This document shows positions 18,222-26,830 of a stretch of DNA of 64,000 nt, in pieces. The stretch comes from Chitinophagaceae bacterium (GTDB taxonomy: Bacteria; Bacteroidota; Bacteroidia; Chitinophagales; Chitinophagaceae): assembly GCA_016721725.1 (NCBI GenBank), contig JADKHN010000001.1:1550001-1614000 (forward strand). Reading direction: 5' to 3'. Position numbers and translations under genes: made by a program. Position 1 is the first letter of the stretch. The number at the start of each line of letters is the position of its first letter. The notes under the pieces are model-generated. The model had not been told where the DNA came from. It was given only the letters and a program-made list of their open reading frames with translations, and did not search any database.

Positions 18222-19115
18222 TTGTGTTTTGGTTTTTCCTACGGTGAGCGAGTGGTGTACGCCGATCTTCAATGCCAGATTCTCTTTCTCATGGCTCACC
18301 GGAAACCCATAGCAGACCGGGTAATCATATTCCGACACGATATCCCGGATCAGTTCATGCACGGTCTTCCCAAAGGGCCTTTCCGTATCCTTCATGTCAG
18401 TGAATCCGCCGATGATGAGTCCGGCCAGCCGATCCAGCTTGCCGTTTCTTTTCAACTGGTACATCATCCGGTCCATATTGTAAATGTATTCACCGATGTC
18501 TTCCAGGAAGAGGATCTTGTTTTTAGTATCTATATCTGATGGGGTACCACATAGATGAGCGAGCAGGGAAAGATTCCCACCCACCAGTTCCCCGGTTGCC
18601 TTTCCGTTTCGGTTGAACGCGTGTGCAGCGCAACTATAATTTGATCGCTTGCCGGTGATGGCCTTGTACAATGACAGTATGTATTCATTTTCTGCACCGC
18701 CCTCATTGAAAGCCGCCGCCATGGGAGCGTGGAGGGAAGCCACTTTCAGTTTCCGGTTCAGGTGACTGTGAATGACGGTGATGTCACTGAAGCCGATCAG
18801 CCATTTGGGGTCCTTTTTAAAAGCTTTGAAATCCAGCCGGTCGATGATGCGGCCCAGTCCGTAGCCGCCCCGGCCGAATAAGATGGCACGGATATTTTTG
18901 TCATCCAGCATGGCCTGTAGTTCATCGGCCCGGTCGGTATCACTTGCGCTGAAATAGTTTTTGGAGGAACCGCCCAGTGTTTTGCCTACCATCACTTCAA
19001 AGCCCCATTTTTGAAGGATATGGATGCAGGTCTGCGCTTTTTCGGCCGCCATAAACCCTGCGGGGCAGGTTATGCCGATGGTGTCGCCTTTTCGGAGGGA
19101 TGGGGGGACAATCAT
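18204..19115 (-). CDS. LD-carboxypeptidase, peptidase S66 family (cytosolic)
   Basis: This serine peptidase of the LdcA/MccF family usually removes the terminal D-alanine from murein tetrapeptides during recycling. The expected triad is visible: Ser110 in GFSDIT, Glu205 in FLEDIGEY and His275 in VSHEKENLALKIG. The length (303 aa) matches family S66. There is no signal peptide, so it is likely cytosolic. A longer paralogue with an N-terminal signal lies at 22376-23398. Its start is only 34 bases from the divergent T9SS type B gene. Confidence 0.9.
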   Translation of the reverse strand: MIVPPSLRKGDTIGITCPAGFMAAEKAQTCIHILQKWGFEVMVGKTLGGSSKNYFSASDTDRADELQAMLDDKNIRAILFGRGGYGLGRIIDRLDFKAFKKDPKWLIGFSDITVIHSHLNRKLKVASLHAPMAAAFNEGGAENEYILSLYKAITGKRSNYSCAAHAFNRNGKATGELVGGNLSLLAHLCGTPSDIDTKNKILFLEDIGEYIYNMDRMMYQLKRNGKLDRLAGLIIGGFTDMKDTERPFGKTVHELIRDIVSEYDYPVCYGFPVSHEKENLALKIGVHHSLTVGKTKTQLTELQ

Positions 19116-19123
19116 ATTTTATG

Positions 19124-19131
19124 TACATTTA
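19124..19131 (+). promoter_or_regulatory. Possible -7 promoter box for the T9SS type B gene
   Basis: TACATTTA matches the Bacteroidota -7 consensus TAnnTTTG at all but the last fixed base and lies 18 bases before the ATG at 19150. No clear -33 element was seen. Confidence 0.4.
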
Positions 19132-19149
19132 GTGATCAAATATGAAAAT

Positions 19150-22100
19150 ATGCGTTTTTTTACTTTCCTTGTTTTATTAATTATATGTTCTTTTAACCCG
19201 GCAATTGCCCAACCTCCATGTAGCGGACCGGGCGGTACGGCACAAACGGGCATTGCAGTATGTGGTACCCTCATTTTTCCCCAGGCCAATGTGCCCTCAT
19301 GTAATGGACCCAATTTGCCAGGTAGCGGATGCCCCGACCCGGTTACCAGCAGCAATTCCGTTTGGTACCGCTTTCATTGTTATCAGTCCGGAACCCTGGG
19401 TTTTTTGATCACGCCCAATTCTGCTGCAGATGACTACGACTGGGAACTGATGGATTATACCGGGCATCCGCCCGGGGATGTTTATATCACCAATTTAGGC
19501 ATATCGCTGAATTTGAGCGCCATTACGGGTCCAACCGGATGCACGCCGGCCGGTACATTGAATCAAAATTGCGCTGGTGGCGCTCCGGGCTCTCAATACA
19601 ACAAGATGCCGAATCTCGTTGCCGGTCATGATTATATGTTGATGGTAACAAACTGGTCTGCATCCGGGTTGGGATATAACCTGATCTTTTCTGGTGGAAC
19701 CGCCGTACTAACGGATAACCAGCTTCCTGCTTTATCTAATGTAAATATCGTGGGTTGCGATCCTTCAAAGATCAAAGTCACCTTTTCGGAAGACATTCTT
19801 TGCAGCAGCCTGACTGCTTTAGGTTCTGAATTCACCATTACTAATGGCACCCATACGATCACATCAATTGCTTCGGTTTGTGCTACATCACTGAATTCCT
19901 TTACCGAGCTTACCCTTTCGCTGCAAAATCCATTGCCGGCAGGGAATTATCAGTTGATCGTCAATAACGGAACCGACGGTAATACGCTGTTGGATGTTTG
20001 CCAGGAAGCCATGCCCGTCGGCACTTTCTTTGATTTTACCGTGCCCCCGCAAACACCGGTGGATATGGTGTCGGTTACTTATTCCGGCTGCGCTCCTTTA
20101 ATATTGGATGTAGCGCTCGACAAACAGGTCTGGTGCAGCAGCATCACGGCTTCCGGCAGCGAGTTTTCCATCCTGCCTGGTAATCCCACCATCTTATCCG
20201 TGCTGACCAGTTGCGGCAGCGGACCGAATTATGAAGACACCATCCGGCTTGTGCTTCAAAATCCTTTGCCGGTAGGTAATTACCAGCTGGTGGTCAATAA
20301 TGGTACCGATGGCAATACGCTGACCGATACCTGCAACCTCTCGATGCCGGCCGGGACGATCCAGCTTTTTGATATCCTGCCCACCAGTCTGCCCCCGGTC
20401 ATTCAATCGGTTGGTTTTGATGTCTGCCATCCCGATAAACTGGTACTGAATTTCGATAAGCCCATTCATTGTTCCACCCTCACCGGAACCGGCAGTGAAC
20501 TCTCCATTACGCCTGCCGGTTATCCCATCAGTTCCATCGTTAGCGGTTGCGGTCCACTGAACTATACCACGCAGATCACCCTGAACCTGCTGAATCCGTT
20601 GCCGGCGGGTAATTTCGCCGTCAACATCAACAATGGTTCCGACGGCAATACCCTGGCCGATACCTGTTTCACGTTCATCGCGGCCGGTTATAACAAACCC
20701 TTCGTGGCCACCCAGGCGCCGCCGCCCGTGATCATCAATACCCAGGTGGATGCCTGTGATCCCACCTTTGTGAAAATATTCTATAACAAACCGATCCGCT
20801 GCAATACCGTAGCGGCAGACGGGACCGATTATACCATCACCGGTCCTTCACCCGTAACGATCGTTTCGGCCACCACGGATATTACCTGTGCGGCGGGTTA
20901 TACCAACTGGGTGCAGTTGCAATTCTCGGCGCCGATCAATGTTTCCGGCAGCTATGTCATCCATAACGGGATCGGGTCCGACGGAAACGGCATCATCGAT
21001 ACCTGTATGGCTGCCCAGTCGAGCAGTGAAACAAAAGCGTTCAATGTGGTTTCCAAGCCCAATGCCACTTTCAACAGTACGGTGAACTGGGGTTGTGTGA
21101 AAGACACGATCCTGCTTTCACATCCTGGCGGGTTTGGCATTACCAGTTGGGACTGGACCTTCAGCGACGGATCAACCGCCAGCGGACAAACGGTTTCACC
21201 GGTATTCCCGGTCGATTCACCTTCCGTCACCATCCGCCTGATCGTATCGAACGGTCTTTGCAGCGATACGGCGACACAGGTCATCACGTTAGGCAATGTC
21301 TTTAATGCGGCATATACCCGTACACCCGCCGATACCTTCTGTATCAGCACGCCGGTGAATTTTACGGATGCTTCAACGGGGAACATCGTCGCCTATCTCT
21401 GGGATTTCGGGGATATGACGACCTTCAACGGGCAAAATCCGCCCACTCATTTTTACCCGGCAGCCAACGATTATGTGGCCAGCCTGATCGTTACGGATAA
21501 CCATGGCTGTAAGGATACGGCCAGCCGGAATTTCCATGTGACCAATACCGCTTTCATCGATTTCACCGGTCTCAAGCCGCAGTATTGTACCGGAAATACG
21601 ATCACCCTGATGCGGGACATCTCCCGGAATATCCAGTCCTATACCTGGGATAACGGGGATGGCAAGACCTTCCAGAACAAAGTGATCGTGCAGTTCAGCT
21701 ATCAGAACCAGGGAATCTACACGATCACATTGACCGGTGATGATAAATATTGCGGCCCCTCCGTGGTCAGCAAGACAGTGGCTATTTATGCAGTGCCAAA
21801 TAATTACCTGGGACCGGATACCGTTCTTTGCCAGTCTGATCGTTTACTACTCGGACCGGCACCTATTTCCGGCTATTCTTATACCTGGAATACCGGCGCC
21901 ACAACGCCGCAGATCTATTCCGATATCTTCACCCGGAAATACAGCCTGGTGATCGATAACCACGGATGCAAGGCGATCGATACGGTCAATATCAAAGTGT
22001 TGTCGGCCTGCCTGATCAAAGTACCGGGCGCATTTACGCCCAATGGCGACGGGCTCAATGATCAGCTCAAGGCCCTGAATGCCGACCTGGCGAAGAATTT

Positions 22101-22287
22101 CTCCCTGAGGGTTTATAACCGTTTGGGCCAGCTGGTGTTCAGGACCAACGATCCGCTGGCAGGATGGGATGGTTATCAAAACGGCAACCAGGCCGACCCC
22201 GGCGTATATGTCTGGATGCTGAGCTATACCAATCCCTGGACGGGCAAGGATGTGAAGGAGAAGGGGACGAGTATATTGTTACGATAG
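19150..22287 (+). CDS. Secreted multidomain protein with PKD domains and T9SS type B (gliding-motility-associated) C-terminus
   Basis: This is a 1,045-residue surface or secreted protein. A signal peptide (1 to about 20, ending SFNPAIAQ) is followed by a Cys-containing N-terminal domain and four tandem repeats of about 110 residues (193-302, 303-415, 416-524, 525-640). Each repeat has a GCDP-like start and the phrase NPLPAGNYQL..NNGTDGNT, and they look like bacterial Ig-like domains. PKD domains (WDWTFSDG, YLWDFGD, YTWDNGDG) cover 655-880. The final 90 residues (FTPNGDGLND, VYNRLGQLVF, GWDG, YVW) are the CHU_C/T9SS type B domain. ATG 19150 is chosen because the signal peptide starts there. 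The ligand is unknown. Confidence 0.9.
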   Translation: MRFFTFLVLLIICSFNPAIAQPPCSGPGGTAQTGIAVCGTLIFPQANVPSCNGPNLPGSGCPDPVTSSNSVWYRFHCYQSGTLGFLITPNSAADDYDWELMDYTGHPPGDVYITNLGISLNLSAITGPTGCTPAGTLNQNCAGGAPGSQYNKMPNLVAGHDYMLMVTNWSASGLGYNLIFSGGTAVLTDNQLPALSNVNIVGCDPSKIKVTFSEDILCSSLTALGSEFTITNGTHTITSIASVCATSLNSFTELTLSLQNPLPAGNYQLIVNNGTDGNTLLDVCQEAMPVGTFFDFTVPPQTPVDMVSVTYSGCAPLILDVALDKQVWCSSITASGSEFSILPGNPTILSVLTSCGSGPNYEDTIRLVLQNPLPVGNYQLVVNNGTDGNTLTDTCNLSMPAGTIQLFDILPTSLPPVIQSVGFDVCHPDKLVLNFDKPIHCSTLTGTGSELSITPAGYPISSIVSGCGPLNYTTQITLNLLNPLPAGNFAVNINNGSDGNTLADTCFTFIAAGYNKPFVATQAPPPVIINTQVDACDPTFVKIFYNKPIRCNTVAADGTDYTITGPSPVTIVSATTDITCAAGYTNWVQLQFSAPINVSGSYVIHNGIGSDGNGIIDTCMAAQSSSETKAFNVVSKPNATFNSTVNWGCVKDTILLSHPGGFGITSWDWTFSDGSTASGQTVSPVFPVDSPSVTIRLIVSNGLCSDTATQVITLGNVFNAAYTRTPADTFCISTPVNFTDASTGNIVAYLWDFGDMTTFNGQNPPTHFYPAANDYVASLIVTDNHGCKDTASRNFHVTNTAFIDFTGLKPQYCTGNTITLMRDISRNIQSYTWDNGDGKTFQNKVIVQFSYQNQGIYTITLTGDDKYCGPSVVSKTVAIYAVPNNYLGPDTVLCQSDRLLLGPAPISGYSYTWNTGATTPQIYSDIFTRKYSLVIDNHGCKAIDTVNIKVLSACLIKVPGAFTPNGDGLNDQLKALNADLAKNFSLRVYNRLGQLVFRTNDPLAGWDGYQNGNQADPGVYVWMLSYTNPWTGKDVKEKGTSILLR

Positions 22288-22375
22288 TAAAACCGCAAAG
22301 GCGCTAAGACGCGAGGGAACGCAAAGTGATTCTCATAGCGTGACTTAGCGCCTTAGCGTCTTCGTGGTAAAAAAA
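22288..22375. repeat. Intergenic inverted repeat between convergent genes
   Basis: A 21-base arm at 22292-22312 (ACCGCAAAGGCGCTAAGACGC) pairs with 22348-22368 at 17 of 21 positions; the mismatches are two G-U wobbles and two A-C. It lies between the stops of the convergent T9SS type B gene and the second LD-carboxypeptidase gene. There is no strong T-run on the plus strand, but A residues follow it. From memory this word family is dispersed in many Bacteroidota genomes; that was not verified. Confidence 0.7.
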
Positions 22376-23398
22376 TCAAACCTCACTCAACCGGCATTCA
22401 TTCTCATGAACCGCCAGCCGGTGCAGTACCCCGCATTTGAGGGCGAGGTTGTTCTTCTGGTGTCCCACCGGGAAATCGAAACAAACGGGGTATTTGTATT
22501 CGGCCACTTTTTCCAGCACGATATCTTCCAGGGTAAGTCCGAACTCTTCACCGGGGTCATCCTTCTTGGGTTTGAAACCCCCGATGATCAATCCTTTCAA
22601 TTTCGATAGTTTGCCGCTTCGCTTCAGGTTCCAGAACATGCGGTCGATGCTGTAAAGGTATTCGCCGGTATCTTCCACGAATAATATCTTATCCCGGGTA
22701 TGGATATCGCTTTTACTTCCCGCCAGGGATTCGATCGTTTTGAGGTTTCCACCCACCAGTTCACCATCCACCATGCCGGTCCGGTTCCTGGGATGAGGGG
22801 TCATGAGATAACGCATCTTTTCTCCCGCCAGGCATTGTCGTATCGATTCGATGGAATCGATCTGCACTTGTTCGGCCTTGCTCCAGTCGTCGGGAAAACT
22901 GTTGCACATTTTGGAATGAATGGAAGCGATGCGGGTATTCCGGTTCAGGTGTGAATGAAGAACCGTGATGTCGCTGAAACCGATGATCCATTTGGGATGC
23001 TTATCCAGTTTCTTGAAATCCAGTTCATCAATGATGCGTACCAGGCCATAGCCGCCGCGGGCGCAAAGGATCGCCTTGACGTTTTGATCGTCGATCAGTT
23101 GCTGCAGATCATCGCGTCTTTCGGCGTCGGTGCCGCCAAAGGTGAAATTCTGTTTGCCGATTGTACTACCGATCCTGACGGTAAATCCCCATTCGGTGAT
23201 TTTGTTTACGGCGGATTGGATCTCTTCGGTCTTGATAAAGCCTGCCGGACTGGTGATGCCGATCGTATCACCTTTTTTCAGGTAGGGAGGAATCGTAGTG
23301 GGTGTGTCCGGATCATCAAGCGGCATATTGCCCCGGGCCACAGCGCCCAGGGTAGCGCCGAGCGGGATCACGGATGACAGGAAATCCTTTCTTTTCAT
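22376..23398 (-). CDS. LD-carboxypeptidase, peptidase S66 family, with N-terminal export signal
   Basis: This is a second S66 serine peptidase, with triad Ser142 (GFSDIT), Glu242 (FVEDTGEY) and His313 (VGHQKNNLALK). It differs from the copy at 18204-19115 by an N-terminal extension of about 40 residues that starts MKRKDFLSS and continues with a hydrophobic stretch. This is a Sec or twin-arginine-like signal, so it probably acts in the periplasm on murein peptides. The length is 340 aa. It shares a 58-base divergent region with metG. Confidence 0.9.
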   Translation of the reverse strand: MKRKDFLSSVIPLGATLGAVARGNMPLDDPDTPTTIPPYLKKGDTIGITSPAGFIKTEEIQSAVNKITEWGFTVRIGSTIGKQNFTFGGTDAERRDDLQQLIDDQNVKAILCARGGYGLVRIIDELDFKKLDKHPKWIIGFSDITVLHSHLNRNTRIASIHSKMCNSFPDDWSKAEQVQIDSIESIRQCLAGEKMRYLMTPHPRNRTGMVDGELVGGNLKTIESLAGSKSDIHTRDKILFVEDTGEYLYSIDRMFWNLKRSGKLSKLKGLIIGGFKPKKDDPGEEFGLTLEDIVLEKVAEYKYPVCFDFPVGHQKNNLALKCGVLHRLAVHENECRLSEV

Positions 23399-23440
23399 GG
23401 TCTGAATTTACTCAAATTTCGGTATTGGCCGCTGATTAGG

Positions 23441-23448
23441 TATTTTTG
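23441..23448 (+). promoter_or_regulatory. -7 promoter box for metG
   Basis: TATTTTTG fits the Bacteroidota consensus TAnnTTTG exactly. It ends only eight bases before the metG ATG, which would give a very short or absent 5' leader. No perfect -33 TTTG was found at the usual distance (TTTC near 23417). Confidence 0.6.
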
Positions 23449-23456
23449 CGCCACAA

Positions 23457-25619
23457 ATGGATACACCGAAAAGATATTTGATCACTTCAGCGCTTCCCTA
23501 CGCCAATGGTCCCAAGCACATCGGGCACCTGGCCGGCGCTTACCTACCCGCTGATATTTATGTGCGTTACCTGCGGGCGAAGAAAGAGGATGTGGTCTAT
23601 GTATGCGGCAGCGACGAACACGGAGCGGCCATCACCATACAGGCCATGAAGGAGAAGACGACTCCCCGGGCCATCGTGGATAAGTATCATGCCATGCTGA
23701 AGAGCAATATGGCCGACCTGGGCATTTCTTTTGATATCTATCACCGCACTTCCTCGGAGCTGCACCATGAAACGGCTCAGGAATTTTTTACCAGCCTGAA
23801 TGATCAGGGCGACCTGGTCAAAAAAGAGTCAGAACAATTCTATGATGAAGAAGCCAGGACTTTTTTGGCCGATCGTTACATCATTGGCACCTGTCCCGTT
23901 TGCGCCAATGACAGCGCTTATGGGGACCAGTGTGAGAAATGCGGTACTTCATTGAGCCCTGAACAACTCATCAATCCGCGCAGTACGTTAAGCGGCAATC
24001 CGCCGGTGAAAAGATCGACCACACATTGGTACCTGCCCCTGGACCGGCACGAAGATTTTTTACGGAAATGGATCCTGGAAGATCATAAGAATGACTGGAG
24101 GCCAACCGTTGTTGGACAATGCAAAAGCTGGATCGACCAGGGATTGCAACCCAGGGCTGTTACCCGCGACCTGGACTGGGGTGTTTCCATTCCGGCGGGT
24201 GTGCAAGGAGGAGAAGGGAAAGTGCTTTATGTATGGTTCGACGCGCCCATCGGATATATCAGCGCGACCAAACAGTGGGCGCTGGATAAGGGAAAGGACT
24301 GGAAACCTTATTGGTATCAGGCGGACACCAAGCTGGTGCATTTCATCGGTAAGGACAATATCGTTTTTCATTGCATCATCTTCCCGGTGATGCTGAAACT
24401 GCATGGCAATATCCTGCCGGATAATGTGCCCGGCAACGAGTTCATGAACCTGGAAGGGGATAAGATGAGCACGAGCCGCGGCTGGAGCATCGAAATGGAT
24501 GATTATATAAACGACTTTGTGAAGAAAGAGAATGGGGGAGACATGATGGTGGATGCCCTGCGGTATTACCTTACGCAGATCGCACCCGAGACCAAGGACA
24601 GCGAGTTCACCTGGAAGGGATTCCAGGATGCCGTGAACAGCGAACTGGTGGCCATTTTCGGCAATTTCGTGAACCGGACCTTCGTGTTGATGCACAAGTT
24701 ATGTAATGGCAAAGTGCCACCCCTGCATGCCGGGATCCTGGATGATGCGGATAAGGCCATGTTCAATGAGATTCTAAATTCAAAACTCAAAATTCAAAAT
24801 AACTTAGAAGCATATAAATTCAGAGAAGCCCTTTACGAAGTGATCGACCTGTCGAGAAAGGGAAACAAATATATGCAGGACAAGCAGCCCTGGATCCTGG
24901 CCAAGCAGGTGGGGGAGGATGGCAAGATCAGTCCGGAAACGCAGGAACAGATCAATAACAGTCTGCACGTTTGTTTGCAACTCACCGCCAACCTGGCCGT
25001 ATTCATCAATCCATTCCTTCCTTTTACCGCAAAGAAAATGTGCGGCATGATGAAAGTGGTGGATAAGATGCTGGAATGGGAGAACGGGGGCAAGGCAAAA
25101 TTATTAAGTGTTGGGTATTCCCTTCGTGTCCCGGAACTTTTGTTCCGTAAGATCGAGGACAGCGAAGTGTCCGAACAGGTGGAAAAATTAAAAACGAAAA
25201 AAGCAGCCATGGAAAATAATGCAGTGCCGGCAGGTGAACAACCACAAACGACAAATACGTCGATCGAGGCTTCAGCGAAGGTGGACCTCAAGCCCCAGAT
25301 CGAATTCGATGATTTCGCGAAGATCGACCTGAAGGTGGGTACCATTCTGGCGGCGGAGAAAGTGGAGAAGGCCGATAAGCTGTTGAAGCTCCAGGTCGAC
25401 CTGGGATCTGAGCAACGGACCATTGTGAGTGGTATTGCCCTTCATTTCAAGCCCGAAGAAATTGTTGGAAAGCAGGTGGTGGTGGTGGCCAACCTGTCTC
25501 CACGCAAGATGCGCGGTATCGAAAGCCAGGGGATGATCCTGATGGCTGAGGATGCGAACGGAAAACTGCATTTTGTCAGTCCGTCTTCCCTGATCAATGC
25601 GGGAAGCGGAGTGAGTTGA
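23457..25619 (+). CDS. metG: Methionyl-tRNA synthetase MetG with C-terminal tRNA-binding domain
   Basis: This cytosolic enzyme charges tRNA-Met with methionine. The class I motifs are the HIGH box (KHIGHLAGAY, about 20) and KMSTS (about 336). Two CxxC pairs (CPVC and CEKC, about 145-165) make the zinc knuckle of the MetG1 type. The anticodon-binding helices follow, and a C-terminal EMAP/Trbp111-like domain spans about 615-720 (FDDFAKIDLKVG to the end), which dimerises the enzyme. The length is 720 aa. Near residue 440-450 a short AT-rich tract encodes NSKLKIQNN and looks like an inserted intergenic repeat word. Confidence 0.96.
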   Translation: MDTPKRYLITSALPYANGPKHIGHLAGAYLPADIYVRYLRAKKEDVVYVCGSDEHGAAITIQAMKEKTTPRAIVDKYHAMLKSNMADLGISFDIYHRTSSELHHETAQEFFTSLNDQGDLVKKESEQFYDEEARTFLADRYIIGTCPVCANDSAYGDQCEKCGTSLSPEQLINPRSTLSGNPPVKRSTTHWYLPLDRHEDFLRKWILEDHKNDWRPTVVGQCKSWIDQGLQPRAVTRDLDWGVSIPAGVQGGEGKVLYVWFDAPIGYISATKQWALDKGKDWKPYWYQADTKLVHFIGKDNIVFHCIIFPVMLKLHGNILPDNVPGNEFMNLEGDKMSTSRGWSIEMDDYINDFVKKENGGDMMVDALRYYLTQIAPETKDSEFTWKGFQDAVNSELVAIFGNFVNRTFVLMHKLCNGKVPPLHAGILDDADKAMFNEILNSKLKIQNNLEAYKFREALYEVIDLSRKGNKYMQDKQPWILAKQVGEDGKISPETQEQINNSLHVCLQLTANLAVFINPFLPFTAKKMCGMMKVVDKMLEWENGGKAKLLSVGYSLRVPELLFRKIEDSEVSEQVEKLKTKKAAMENNAVPAGEQPQTTNTSIEASAKVDLKPQIEFDDFAKIDLKVGTILAAEKVEKADKLLKLQVDLGSEQRTIVSGIALHFKPEEIVGKQVVVVANLSPRKMRGIESQGMILMAEDANGKLHFVSPSSLINAGSGVS

Positions 25620-25736
25620 TCTGTATCTTGTATGAAGATTTAATTGCATTTCTGTCTTTAATTGGTTATATTCACTTGCTTTGCCCGGATTTACTAAAGG
25701 GCGATTCATCTTATTTCACTATTAAAATTCTCAGTT

Positions 25737-26780
25737 ATGAAACAAAATATACTGCTGATCATTGGATTGATGCTGGTCAATGCATCCTTATTCGCTCAGA
25801 ATATGAGTACGGAGCAGATCCCTTACCGGAAAGGCCCTTTGTGGGGTTATGCTTCGCCAGACAGAACCATCACCGTTACTCCGATCTATGAAGAGACCAA
25901 TTTTTTCAGCGAAGGATTTGCCGCGGTGAAAAAGGGCGGCAAATACGGATATATCAACCGGATGGGACAGGTGGCGATCCCTTTCAATTATTATGTGGCC
26001 AAACCGTTCCGGCAGGGTTATTTTGATAATCCGGCCAAACGCAAAACGGATACGGTCCTGTTTGCCGGCGCTTCCTTGCGTGCGGACGGATATGAGATCT
26101 GCATCAATACGAAAGGAGTGAGGATGCCACAATGCCCCGCCATCAATGAAAATACCGTGTCCGATGGCAAGCAGGCGGATACCATACCCATGAAATCCTA
26201 TGCATTGGTGAAGGCCAACGGCGATCTCTATGATAAGATCATCGATGATTATGCCATTGGCGACAACAAGTATTATATCTCCACCAAGAACGGTAAATAC
26301 GGTGTTTTCAATAATGTATTTGAAGTAGTGATACCTTATGAATACGGACAGATGAAAAGGCTCCCGGTCAACAATGGCATTTACCTGCATGTTGAAAAGA
26401 ATGGTTTGCAGGGATTGCTGAACGGCGACGGAACCGTTTACCTGCCGGTGGAGAATAATGAGGTTTCTTTGTTTAAACCTGCAGGCGGCACAGAATGCCT
26501 GGTCATTTCAAAAAACGGCAGGTCTGCTTTAAAGGATATGAAGCTCAACGACCTGGCTGCGGGCGTTTTCAATAAGATCGAGTATGACAAGGAAGGTGGA
26601 TTTGTATTGACCGATGCCAGTGACCTGAAAGGTTATTACTTTACGGTTACCGGTAAAGAGGTCCGGCCAGCTTATAAAAGCGTAAGATCCGTTAATGGGG
26701 GTCGTTTTATTTATGTGACCAACGAATCCAGGCGGTCGGGTTATATCGATAACAATGCCCGTGAATTTTTTGATGATTGA
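25737..26780 (+). CDS. Secreted WG-repeat protein
   Basis: A signal peptide (MKQNILLIIGLMLVNASLFAQ) is followed by WG-type beta repeats, recognisable as WGYASPDRTITVTPIYEE, KYGYINRMGQVAIPFNY, KYGVFNNVFEVVIPYEYG and LQGLLNGDGTVYLPV. Such repeats form propeller- or solenoid-like surfaces, and their function is generally unknown. The length is 347 aa. It stands alone between metG and a convergent gene and is closed by a clear terminator. No catalytic motif is seen. Confidence 0.82.
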   Translation: MKQNILLIIGLMLVNASLFAQNMSTEQIPYRKGPLWGYASPDRTITVTPIYEETNFFSEGFAAVKKGGKYGYINRMGQVAIPFNYYVAKPFRQGYFDNPAKRKTDTVLFAGASLRADGYEICINTKGVRMPQCPAINENTVSDGKQADTIPMKSYALVKANGDLYDKIIDDYAIGDNKYYISTKNGKYGVFNNVFEVVIPYEYGQMKRLPVNNGIYLHVEKNGLQGLLNGDGTVYLPVENNEVSLFKPAGGTECLVISKNGRSALKDMKLNDLAAGVFNKIEYDKEGGFVLTDASDLKGYYFTVTGKEVRPAYKSVRSVNGGRFIYVTNESRRSGYIDNNAREFFDD

Positions 26781-26801
26781 TCTGTAAAAAAATATTTTCT
26801 G

Positions 26802-26830
26802 AAGCCGCCCCTGGAAAGGCGGCTTTTTTA
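26802..26830 (+). terminator. Rho-independent terminator after the WG-repeat gene
   Basis: An eight-base stem AAGCCGCC/GGCGGCTT with an eight-base loop (CCTGGAAA) is followed by TTTTTTATTT. It also overlaps the stop codon of the convergent sulfatase gene. Confidence 0.88.
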
